Assembly (NCBI GenBank): GCA_021826785.1
Contig: JAKAYN010000036.1
Location: forward strand, 1-6,385
Origin: Thermoplasmata archaeon
GTDB lineage: Archaea; Thermoplasmatota; Thermoplasmata; Thermoplasmatales; Thermoplasmataceae
Reading direction: 5' to 3'
Length of the DNA stretch: 6,385 nt
Below the pieces are notes generated by a model, which was not told where the DNA came from, made no database searches, and saw only the letters and a list, made by a program, of their open reading frames with translations. Shown here one piece after another: positions 1-5,523 of the stretch; within the stretch, counting starts at the first letter, position 1, and every line of letters starts with the position of its first letter. The translations under genes and the position numbers were made by a program.

Positions 1-410
1 ATCCTGATCTAAGGCCATTCTATGTTACAAGGGCTGCCGGTTCACTCGGTGCAGACCTTGTTGCAATCCGTGATGATTACTCAATGGTTATAGAGGTAAA
101 ATCATCAGAGAGGGATAAATTAACGTTCAGTGAGAGCTCTGGCACAAAGCAGGAGCAGGCTCTTAGACTTCACAATAAATGCCTTAGATCAGGATTATTT
201 ATAACATATGCCTATAGGTTAAAAAAAACATCGGATGATCCATGGCGTTTTTTCACAATAAAAAGCGATGTTGAATATAAGGGAAACCTTTCTGGACTTT
301 ACGATATACTCCCAAAACAGGAAATTACAAAAAATGGTAATTTTATATTACAGTGGAATCTTGGCTTGCCACTGTTTAAACTTATTTTATACTTAAATAA
401 TATTATTTAA
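1..410 (+). CDS. hjc: Holliday junction resolvase Hjc, 3' part (5' end outside window)
   Basis: Archaeal Hjc cuts four-way DNA junctions during recombination and repair, as a dimer with a restriction-enzyme-like PD-(D/E)XK fold. The reading frame is open from base 3, giving 135 visible residues. The stretch reading FYVTRAAGSLGADLVAI is followed by IEVKSS. This matches the family pattern R-x-A-G-S-x(3)-D-L-V-A ... I-E-V-K. The likely metal ligands and catalytic residues are D (bases 54-56), E (93-95) and K (99-101). A later D-P-W-R-F-F matches the conserved WRF strand of Hjc. The first helix with its catalytic Glu should lie upstream of the window. The ATG at base 84 falls between the catalytic Asp and Glu, so it is internal and not the start. 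The C-terminus adds a segment (QWNLGLPLFKLILYL) beyond the core. The stop overlaps by 8 bp the end of the convergent aminotransferase gene. The family call is fairly sure; another PD-(D/E)XK nuclease is the alternative. Confidence 0.8.
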   Translation, partial: PDLRPFYVTRAAGSLGADLVAIRDDYSMVIEVKSSERDKLTFSESSGTKQEQALRLHNKCLRSGLFITYAYRLKKTSDDPWRFFTIKSDVEYKGNLSGLYDILPKQEITKNGNFILQWNLGLPLFKLILYLNNII

Positions 411-1749
411 GCTCTTTGCTTATTGATTCGTCTATGATTTCTATAGCGCTATCGATTTCTTCCTCTGTTATTATTAGTGGTGGTATCAATCTTATTGCGC
501 TCTCACCGGCACCAAGCAGTAAAAGGCCGTTTTTGAATGATCTTTCTATAACATTATCTCTAAGCTTTGTGTTAAAGTCCCTCTTTGATCTATCATTTAC
601 AAAGTCAATGGCCTGCATCAATCCGAGACCGCGTACATCACCGATTTCCTCGTATTTATCCTTTAATTCATTAAGCCTTTTATTAAGGTATTTTCCCATT
701 TTTCTTGAATTTTCAAGCATCTTCTTTTCCTTTATTTCCTTTATTGTTGCAGTGCATGCCACCGATGCTAGAAGGTTGCCTCCGAATGTGTTAGAATGAA
801 GCCCCTCTTTATCAAAGTCGAATTTTTCATTGAATATGGATGCCCCCATGGGTATCCCTGATGCTATTGACTTGGCAACTGATATTATATCAGGTTCAAC
901 ATTAAAGTACTCGGATGCAAAGAAGTATCCAGTTCTGCCAAAGCCTGTCTGAACTTCATCCATTATTAAAAGTATATTGTTTTCATGTGCAAGTTTTATT
1001 AATTCCGTGTGAAAGTTCTCAGGTGGCACTATGTATCCGCCCTCGCCCTGTATTGGCTCAACCATTATTGCGGCGACATCGTTTGCAGGCAAATAGGTTT
1101 CAAGCGTGTACTTTTCTATAAAGTCAATGGTTCTGTTCACAAGCTCATCTGGATTCTCATAACCATTAATGCCGAATGGGTTTCTGTATGGATTTGGATA
1201 TGGTACATGAACGACACCTGGCATCTCCGGGAAATACATTGAATGATGTACAGGCTTTGATGCTGTAAATGCAAGGGCACCCATTGTTCTTCCGTGGAAT
1301 GCGCCTATAAAACCTATAAACTGCCTCTTCTTTGTATAATTCTTTGCGACCTTTAATGATGCCTCATTGCTCTCTGCACCACTGTTTGCAAAAAATACCT
1401 TTTTATTGAACTTCCCTGGGGCAATCTCGGCCAATGATCTTGCGGCATTTACCTGTGCCTCATAATAGAAATCTGTTCCCGCAAAGTGCCAGAGTTTGTG
1501 AAGCTGGTCTTCAACTGCATCAAGAACATTTTTGTTCATGTAACCAATGTTTGTTGTGCTTATTCCAGTTGTAAAATCAAGGAAAACGTTACCGTCAACG
1601 TCCTCTATATAAGAATTATATCCGCGCTTTGCAACAATTGGTAAAGATTTTGTGCTCCGTGCAAGGTATTTCTCATCCATTTCAATAATCTTTCTTGCCT
1701 CCGGGCCAGGTGGTTCAACTTTTATATTTATACCTCTTAAAGCTTCCAT
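403..1749 (-). CDS. Class III PLP-dependent aminotransferase (GabT-like)
   Basis: This 448-residue protein has the full length of fold-type I class III aminotransferases. These cytosolic enzymes move an omega- or alpha-amino group to 2-oxoglutarate, using pyridoxal phosphate (PLP). Landmarks in order are: phosphate-binding loop SGAES (123-127), the F-H-G-R-T ring-stacking segment (151-155), E-P-I-Q-G-E-G-G (231-238), and D264 in I-M-D-E-V-Q-T-G-F-G-R-T-G for the pyridine nitrogen. The Schiff-base lysine is K293 in V-A-K-S-I-A-S-G-I-P-M-G-A. T321-F-G-G-N binds phosphate from the partner subunit, and R420-L-I-P-P-L lies near the C-terminus. Archaeal relatives include 4-aminobutyrate and ornithine aminotransferases and also broad-specificity amino acid racemases, so the substrate cannot be read from the sequence. 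It is a single gene, divergent from the ferritin-VIT gene. There is no Shine-Dalgarno sequence, and the TATA box lies about 27 nt before the ATG, which supports this start and a leaderless mRNA. Confidence 0.92.
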   Translation of the reverse strand: MEALRGINIKVEPPGPEARKIIEMDEKYLARSTKSLPIVAKRGYNSYIEDVDGNVFLDFTTGISTTNIGYMNKNVLDAVEDQLHKLWHFAGTDFYYEAQVNAARSLAEIAPGKFNKKVFFANSGAESNEASLKVAKNYTKKRQFIGFIGAFHGRTMGALAFTASKPVHHSMYFPEMPGVVHVPYPNPYRNPFGINGYENPDELVNRTIDFIEKYTLETYLPANDVAAIMVEPIQGEGGYIVPPENFHTELIKLAHENNILLIMDEVQTGFGRTGYFFASEYFNVEPDIISVAKSIASGIPMGASIFNEKFDFDKEGLHSNTFGGNLLASVACTATIKEIKEKKMLENSRKMGKYLNKRLNELKDKYEEIGDVRGLGLMQAIDFVNDRSKRDFNTKLRDNVIERSFKNGLLLLGAGESAIRLIPPLIITEEEIDSAIEIIDESISKELK

Positions 1750-1770
1750 AATATATTAAATAGAAATAAT

Positions 1771-1780
1771 ATTATATATT
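1771..1780 (-). promoter_or_regulatory. TATA box of the aminotransferase gene
   Basis: On the minus strand this reads AATATATAAT, centred about 27 nt before the start codon at 1749. That spacing places the transcription start at or next to the ATG, as in leaderless archaeal transcripts. The surrounding DNA is very AT-rich, so the exact box is uncertain. Confidence 0.55.
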
Positions 1781-1821
1781 TTTCTAAAAGAATCTCGTAT
1801 TTTTTCTTCATTTTTCGATAA

Positions 1822-1840
1822 TTAGGTTAACTTAACATAA
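1822..1840. promoter_or_regulatory. Putative DtxR/IdeR-type iron box
   Basis: The 19-mer TTAGGTTAACTTAACATAA is an imperfect palindrome: 8 of 9 arm positions pair around a central base. It agrees at 16 of 19 positions with the remembered mycobacterial IdeR consensus TTAGGTTAGSCTAACCTAA. It lies about 11 bp upstream of the TATA box of the ferritin-VIT gene and about 40 bp from the divergent aminotransferase TATA box. DtxR-family regulators with bound Fe(II) are known in Thermoplasma. A site upstream of the TATA box and TFB recognition element (BRE) would suit activation, whereas one overlapping TATA would suit repression. The match and position are seen; binding and the direction of control are inferred. 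Confidence 0.65.
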
Positions 1841-1850
1841 TTTTTTTAAT

Positions 1851-1860
1851 ATTTATATAA
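1851..1860 (+). promoter_or_regulatory. TATA box of the ferritin-VIT gene
   Basis: ATTTATATAA is centred about 24 nt upstream of the ATG at 1880, which implies a leaderless or nearly leaderless mRNA. An in-frame upstream ATG at 1865 is followed at once by AAT TAG, so translation cannot start there. This supports 1880 as the start. Confidence 0.6.
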
Positions 1861-1879
1861 TAACATGAATTAGCATATA

Positions 1880-2845
1880 ATGAATTACGATCAAAAAATG
1901 CGTTTTGATTTTCTAAGAGACGAATTAACGGATATGACATTTTATATGTATCTATCAAGAAAATTTAATGATATGAATAAAACGATGCTGAGTCTCTCAG
2001 CAATAGAGAAAAAGCATTCAGAATTCTGGAGGAAAACATTAGAAGATGATGGCATAGAAACAAAAAATGCAAGGCCTAAAAATTTGAAAATTTTATTGTT
2101 AAAAATAATAATATTTTTTATAGGCAGGTCTTTAACAATAAATCTGCTTGAGCATGGGGAGTATTCATCAATAATAAAATACAAAGACTACATGGAAAAA
2201 AATGGAAAAAACATAGCAGGCCTAAAGGAGCTTATAGAGGAGGAGATGCAGCACGAGGACATCTTTGATAGCGACATAGACAGAAGTGTGCAGAAAATTA
2301 ACAGAAGTCGTGATTTCCTTTATGGCATGAGTGATGGGCTTGTTGAGGTGCTTGCCGCGCTTGCAGGACTTACCGCAATAATAGATAATAATATATTAAT
2401 AGCCCTGAGCGGTGTTGTGATAGGCATATCAGGAACGTTCAGCATGACCCTTGGTGCCTATCTATCCCAGAAAACAGAATCCGATTATAAAATAACAAAG
2501 ATAAAAAAGATGAACATATTCAATATAAAAAACGAATCTGGAAAGATCGAGGAATATAAAAAGGAGGCAAATAACTCTGCACTTGCCACGGCAGTTTCAT
2601 ATATCATAGGGGCCATTATACCGATATTACCATTCGTGTTTCTTTATAAATACTATGCAATTATACTTTCTGTTATACTTGTCGCAATGGCGCAGGGTAT
2701 ATCAAATTCTATAATATCGTTATCAATGGGCATAGCAATACTAAAAAATGCATTTAGGGCATCACTTCTTGCCCTTGGCGCTGCCTTTATAACATTCATG
2801 GCTGGCCTTATATTTCATATTGTTTTTCATATATCAGTTATATGA
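1880..2845 (+). CDS. Ferritin-like di-iron domain fused to VIT1/CCC1-type iron transporter
   Basis: The 321-residue protein has two parts. Residues 1 to about 140 form a soluble four-helix rubrerythrin/ferritin-like domain with a di-iron ligand pattern: E15, E43-x-x-H46, E91 or E94, and E122-x-x-H125. Residues 145-321 form a VIT1/CCC1 domain with about five membrane segments (roughly 152-170, 172-197, 234-255, 259-285 and 289-318). It opens with R-D-F-L-Y-G-M-S-D152-G-L, the family signature, and has S-M189 in segment 2. VIT proteins export Fe(II) or Mn(II) from the cytoplasm, and the fused ferritin-like domain probably binds or oxidises iron on the cytoplasmic side, as in bacterial MbfA. Two features differ from plant VIT1. 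The usual Glu after S-M-x-x-G is A193, and the loop between segments 2 and 3, which carries the metal-binding helices in VIT1, is short. An iron box lies upstream. Family confidence is high; the metal and direction are inferred. Confidence 0.88.
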   Translation: MNYDQKMRFDFLRDELTDMTFYMYLSRKFNDMNKTMLSLSAIEKKHSEFWRKTLEDDGIETKNARPKNLKILLLKIIIFFIGRSLTINLLEHGEYSSIIKYKDYMEKNGKNIAGLKELIEEEMQHEDIFDSDIDRSVQKINRSRDFLYGMSDGLVEVLAALAGLTAIIDNNILIALSGVVIGISGTFSMTLGAYLSQKTESDYKITKIKKMNIFNIKNESGKIEEYKKEANNSALATAVSYIIGAIIPILPFVFLYKYYAIILSVILVAMAQGISNSIISLSMGIAILKNAFRASLLALGAAFITFMAGLIFHIVFHISVI

Positions 2846-2847
2846 AA

Positions 2848-2857
2848 AATATTAAAT
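2848..2857 (+). promoter_or_regulatory. Possible TATA box of the MFS gene
   Basis: AATATTAAAT is centred about 26 nt before the ATG at 2879, the same spacing as the other TATA boxes here. The 33-bp gap is AT-rich throughout. The MFS gene may therefore have its own leaderless promoter, be co-transcribed with the ferritin-VIT gene, or both. Confidence 0.3.
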
Positions 2858-2878
2858 TTGTTAAAATAATTCAGAAAA

Positions 2879-4024
2879 ATGGATGATAAATTACCATACT
2901 ATGTTGGCCTCTCCGCATTCTTTGCAGATCTTGGATACCAGGGGGCCATGGCAATACTTCCAATATTTTTGATATTCGCATTAAAATTAAATTTTCTTGA
3001 ATTTGGAATTGTTGAGGCATTTATATATGGCCTTGGTTCATTGTTCTCTTACATCGGGGGAAAACTCTCTGACATATACGGAAGTAAAAAAACCTGGATC
3101 TTTGGAAACTCATTGATACCATTATTATCATTTACGGCCTTTACTTTCATACCATTATTATCAATATCACTTTTTTCCGCAGGCTGGTGGATGAGAAACC
3201 TTAGATCGCCAGCCAGAAGGGCATACCTTGCAGAAAACACAGATGAAAAGGATAGAACAAAAAGCTTTGGCATACTGCACGGCCTTGATGTTGGCGGTGG
3301 GTTGTTCTCCATTGTTGTTTTAATAATACTTGTGTTATATCGTTTCTCATATAAAATACTGTTTTTGTATTCGATTATACCATTGATAATATCAACATTG
3401 ATAATAATACCATTAAAGAAAAATAATAATGGTGTAAAAAAGGAAAAAACGTCAATGAAAGCTATATTCAATGGAATAATAATTGCAACAGCCTTCTTTG
3501 GATTCAGCTCATACAGCATGGGATTCCCAATAATAACGGTATCAGAATCAACAAGCTATGGCCTCTATCTAAGGATAGCAACAGGTGTTGCCATATATGG
3601 CATCTTCCTTGGTTTTTCATCGTTAACCGGCTTTATATTAAGCAGATTTAAATCAAAAAACGAGGTGCTATCACTTAGCGTTTTTGGATACATATTATAT
3701 GGCCTCGGTACATTCGGCTTTGTTTTATCAATAATATATAAACTAGGATTATTCGGTTTTTACGCATCTGCAATAATACTTGCTATCGCCTTCGGTTTTG
3801 TTGAGACATATGAACCATCAATAATATCAAAGCTTGGTAAACTTCAGGGATCATCGCAGGGTATATTATCAGCATCAAGATCCTTAGGATTCTTCGTTGC
3901 AAACATTGTAATGGGTGCACTTTACAGCATAAGTTCTATATATTCATACACTTATGGAGCAATCGTTGGAATTGTCGCAGGTATAATACTTATCTTTGCA
4001 ATTTATCTATCAAAAAACAAATGA
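2879..4024 (+). CDS. Major facilitator superfamily (MFS) transporter, substrate unknown
   Basis: The 381-residue protein is almost entirely hydrophobic, with about 11-12 membrane segments and a short basic central loop (about 180-195) between two halves, the usual MFS layout. The loop after segment 2 carries G61-K-L-S-D65-I-Y-G-S-K-K71, which matches MFS motif A (G-x-L-[SA]-D-x-x-G-x-[RK]-[RK]). A second cytoplasmic loop has R109-S-P-A-R-R-A-Y-L-A-E, followed by G-L-D-V-G-G-G (135-141), which recalls the glycine-rich motif C of drug/proton antiporters. Buried acidic residues D17, E309 and E312 could couple to protons. These features favour an efflux-type antiporter, but no substrate can be assigned. 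The gene starts 33 bp after the ferritin-VIT stop on the same strand, so export of a metal, a metal chelate or an organic acid is possible. That rests on position alone. Confidence 0.85.
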   Translation: MDDKLPYYVGLSAFFADLGYQGAMAILPIFLIFALKLNFLEFGIVEAFIYGLGSLFSYIGGKLSDIYGSKKTWIFGNSLIPLLSFTAFTFIPLLSISLFSAGWWMRNLRSPARRAYLAENTDEKDRTKSFGILHGLDVGGGLFSIVVLIILVLYRFSYKILFLYSIIPLIISTLIIIPLKKNNNGVKKEKTSMKAIFNGIIIATAFFGFSSYSMGFPIITVSESTSYGLYLRIATGVAIYGIFLGFSSLTGFILSRFKSKNEVLSLSVFGYILYGLGTFGFVLSIIYKLGLFGFYASAIILAIAFGFVETYEPSIISKLGKLQGSSQGILSASRSLGFFVANIVMGALYSISSIYSYTYGAIVGIVAGIILIFAIYLSKNK

Positions 4025-4029
4025 TTTTT
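4025..4029 (+). terminator. Possible T-tract terminator after the MFS gene
   Basis: Five T residues follow the TGA stop directly, with no hairpin. Short T-tracts can end archaeal transcription, but this one is weak and in AT-rich DNA. Confidence 0.25.
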
Positions 4030-4048
4030 AATTTAAAAAACAAAAAAC

Positions 4049-4056
4049 ATTTAAGC
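4049..4056 (+). promoter_or_regulatory. TATA box of the RuvC-like gene
   Basis: ATTTAAGC, which contains the archaeal box A core TTTAA, is centred about 27 nt before the ATG at 4079. An A-rich run lies upstream at the BRE position. The spacing again predicts a leaderless mRNA, and no Shine-Dalgarno sequence precedes the start. Confidence 0.5.
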
Positions 4057-4078
4057 AATAATATAATTTATATATTGA

Positions 4079-4720
4079 ATGGTTCGAATTGGAGTTTATA
4101 CCACAGATTTCAAGTTTTACCATGATGTGGTAAAGGACTTAAAAAGATGGAAGCTCCCATTTGTAAGCCTAGCCAGTCTTGATGTGCCAGATGATGTAAC
4201 CGTTGTTTTGAGCTCACAAAAGGACAATTTTAATATACCGAGACAGATTAAGGCCGAAAATTCAATGCAGGCCATAAGGATGTCATTATCGTATCTTGTC
4301 TCTGAGGATAAATTTTACAGGGTTATCATAGGCATAGATCCTGGGCCAAAACCAGGAATAGCCGTAATGGCTGATAACATACTTATGGAGGCTTTTGAGT
4401 GCCCATCAATTAATAAAATAAGGGAATTTATAAGCGATATAATAAACAGCTATGCTTATAAAAATATTCTTATAAAGATAGGAAACGGTGATAGACCAAA
4501 CAGGGAATTAATAATAAAAGAAATAAAGGGAATAGCACCTATAATTATTGTCAATGAGGAGAATACAAGCACACCGCATAAGATACATGATAATGCGCTT
4601 TCCGCTGCAAGAATATCATTGATAGAGGATCATTATGACTGCACAAAGGTTCCTGAAAAATTCAGCAGAAAAAATGTCTATGAGAAGGAATTTGTCACAT
4701 TAAAAAGCATAATAAAATAA
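4079..4720 (+). CDS. RuvC/YqgF-like RNase H fold protein, archaeal, uncharacterised
   Basis: The gene encodes 213 residues with no signal peptide or membrane segment, so it is cytosolic. Residues 1-75 form an N-terminal alpha/beta segment that I do not recognise. From residue 81 it resembles the RuvC/YqgF branch of the RNase H fold. R-V-I-I-G-I-D87-P-G-P-K-P-G matches the first strand, whose Asp binds metal. I-V-N-E160-E161-N-T-S-T recalls the D-E-x-x-[ST] strand of YqgF. K-I-H-D171-N-A-L-S-A-A-R-I resembles the closing helix H-D-A-x-D-A-x-x-I of RuvC. The three acidic positions occur in the right order and spacing for a two-metal nuclease. However, the second Asp of the usual closing helix is not evident, so activity may be altered or lost. 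It has its own promoter and converges on the surface-protein operon, so context does not point to a partner. Fold call moderately sure; function unknown. Confidence 0.65.
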   Translation: MVRIGVYTTDFKFYHDVVKDLKRWKLPFVSLASLDVPDDVTVVLSSQKDNFNIPRQIKAENSMQAIRMSLSYLVSEDKFYRVIIGIDPGPKPGIAVMADNILMEAFECPSINKIREFISDIINSYAYKNILIKIGNGDRPNRELIIKEIKGIAPIIIVNEENTSTPHKIHDNALSAARISLIEDHYDCTKVPEKFSRKNVYEKEFVTLKSIIK

Positions 4721-4739
4721 AAGAAGTTTATTTCTTTTT
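4718..4739. terminator. Weak bidirectional terminator between convergent genes
   Basis: AAAAGAA (4719-4725) and TTCTTTT (4732-4738) form a 7-bp inverted repeat around a 6-nt loop. On either strand transcription runs into a T-rich tract here. It spans the stop codons of both convergent genes, which are only 7 bp apart, so it could end transcripts from both sides. The stem has one G-C pair only, so the T-tracts are probably what matters. Confidence 0.4.
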
Positions 4740-5510
4740 ACTTTTATTCCTCTTCCATTTTGGAACCTTTGTCCTGGTCCTTCTTCCAGATGCAAGTATC
4801 ATAAAGGCTGCAAATACTATTGCAACAGCGGCTATGTAGTATATCCAGTCATAGTTTGGTGGCTTTCCGTAGTAAAATTTTGTTGAATCCTGCCCTGCTA
4901 TTCCAAGCTCCAAGGAATTAGTTTTTATGGAAAGTGTATTTTCACCCTTTGGTACAATGGATGCTGGTACTGTAATGTTTGCAGTGTAATTTGAATTGGC
5001 ATTTATTTCCTTAACCCGTGTGCTGCCCACCTCTGTTCCATCAAGGTAAAAGTAAACCGTAACATTATTAACAGGCGTTTTATTAACGTTTTTTATTGTT
5101 GCACTTAAAACTATTGGTTTTTGCACCGAAACAGTGTATGTCCTTTCATATGTATAGTTCTGATTTGTTTTATTGTTATATGCGTATTCATAGAACATAA
5201 AATATAGATTTTCCACGTTATCCGGTGCTGTGATATGTTCGCTGAAGTTTCCATTCGATTTTGAAAAGCCATGGTAATAGGTTGTTATACCGGTAAGATT
5301 ATCTCCAGCTATGTAAAGGGCAAATGTGTAATTTGAGAGACCTGGTTCAGTTCCATTTATATATAATGTAAAGTTTTCACCCTCATAAACAATTCCAGGA
5401 ATGCTAACGTTTGCGTTTATGGCGTTTGCACTCCTGTAAGAATCATGGCTTACTGGCACAGCAATAGAAAGTATCAATGGTATTAATATAAAAAATATCT
5501 TATAATTCAT
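4728..5510 (-). CDS. Secreted, membrane-anchored, sequon-rich surface protein
   Basis: A 260-residue protein. The N-terminus (M-N-Y-K followed by a hydrophobic run to about residue 20) is a Sec signal peptide or signal anchor. Residues 30-215 are extracellular, with two beta-rich Ig-like/CARDB-type modules (about 32-128 and 130-212). One membrane segment (about 221-241) and a strongly basic tail (R-R-T-R-T-K ... K-S-K-K-K) fix the C-terminus in the cytoplasm. I count 12 N-x-[S/T] sequons outside (N34, 47, 52, 60, 71, 88, 113, 118, 143, 149, 174, 178), pointing to heavy N-glycosylation. The frame extends 17 codons upstream to 5561, but the start at 5510 is preferred: it has a perfect Shine-Dalgarno sequence 7 nt upstream and puts the signal peptide at the N-terminus. 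It is the downstream gene of a coupled pair. The exact role is unknown; surface adhesion, S-layer support or an accessory to a transporter are possible. Confidence 0.8.
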   Translation of the reverse strand: MNYKIFFILIPLILSIAVPVSHDSYRSANAINANVSIPGIVYEGENFTLYINGTEPGLSNYTFALYIAGDNLTGITTYYHGFSKSNGNFSEHITAPDNVENLYFMFYEYAYNNKTNQNYTYERTYTVSVQKPIVLSATIKNVNKTPVNNVTVYFYLDGTEVGSTRVKEINANSNYTANITVPASIVPKGENTLSIKTNSLELGIAGQDSTKFYYGKPPNYDWIYYIAAVAIVFAAFMILASGRRTRTKVPKWKRNKSKKK

Positions 5511-5517
5511 TTGTATT

Positions 5518-5523
5518 TCACCT
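5518..5523 (-). promoter_or_regulatory. Shine-Dalgarno site overlapping the upstream stop codon
   Basis: On the minus strand this reads AGGTGA, a perfect match to the archaeal 16S rRNA 3' end, 7 nt before the ATG at 5510. Its last three bases are the TGA stop of the preceding gene. This decides the start of the downstream gene and suggests translational coupling. It also contrasts with the three well-supported promoter-proximal starts in the window, which lack such a site. Confidence 0.8.

Noticed and set aside
84..410. Hjc starting at the ATG at base 84
   Set aside because: The frame is open back to base 3, and the residues before the ATG carry the conserved R-x-A-G-S-x(3)-D motif, so this ATG is internal.
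416..1242. Plus-strand open frames at 416-799, 915-1121 and 1009-1242
   Set aside because: They lie antisense within the well-supported aminotransferase gene, resemble no protein family and have no promoter or Shine-Dalgarno site.
1942..2184. Minus-strand open frame inside the ferritin-VIT gene
   Set aside because: Antisense to the coding region that holds the di-iron ligands; it has no recognisable motif.
3049..3519. 156-codon minus-strand open frame inside the MFS gene
   Set aside because: Its composition mirrors the hydrophobic MFS codons on the other strand, and the sense strand has the MFS motif A here.
4025..4078. Possible small RNA gene between the MFS and RuvC-like genes
   Set aside because: The 54 bp are plain AT-rich DNA with no stable stem. 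A promoter for the next gene explains them.
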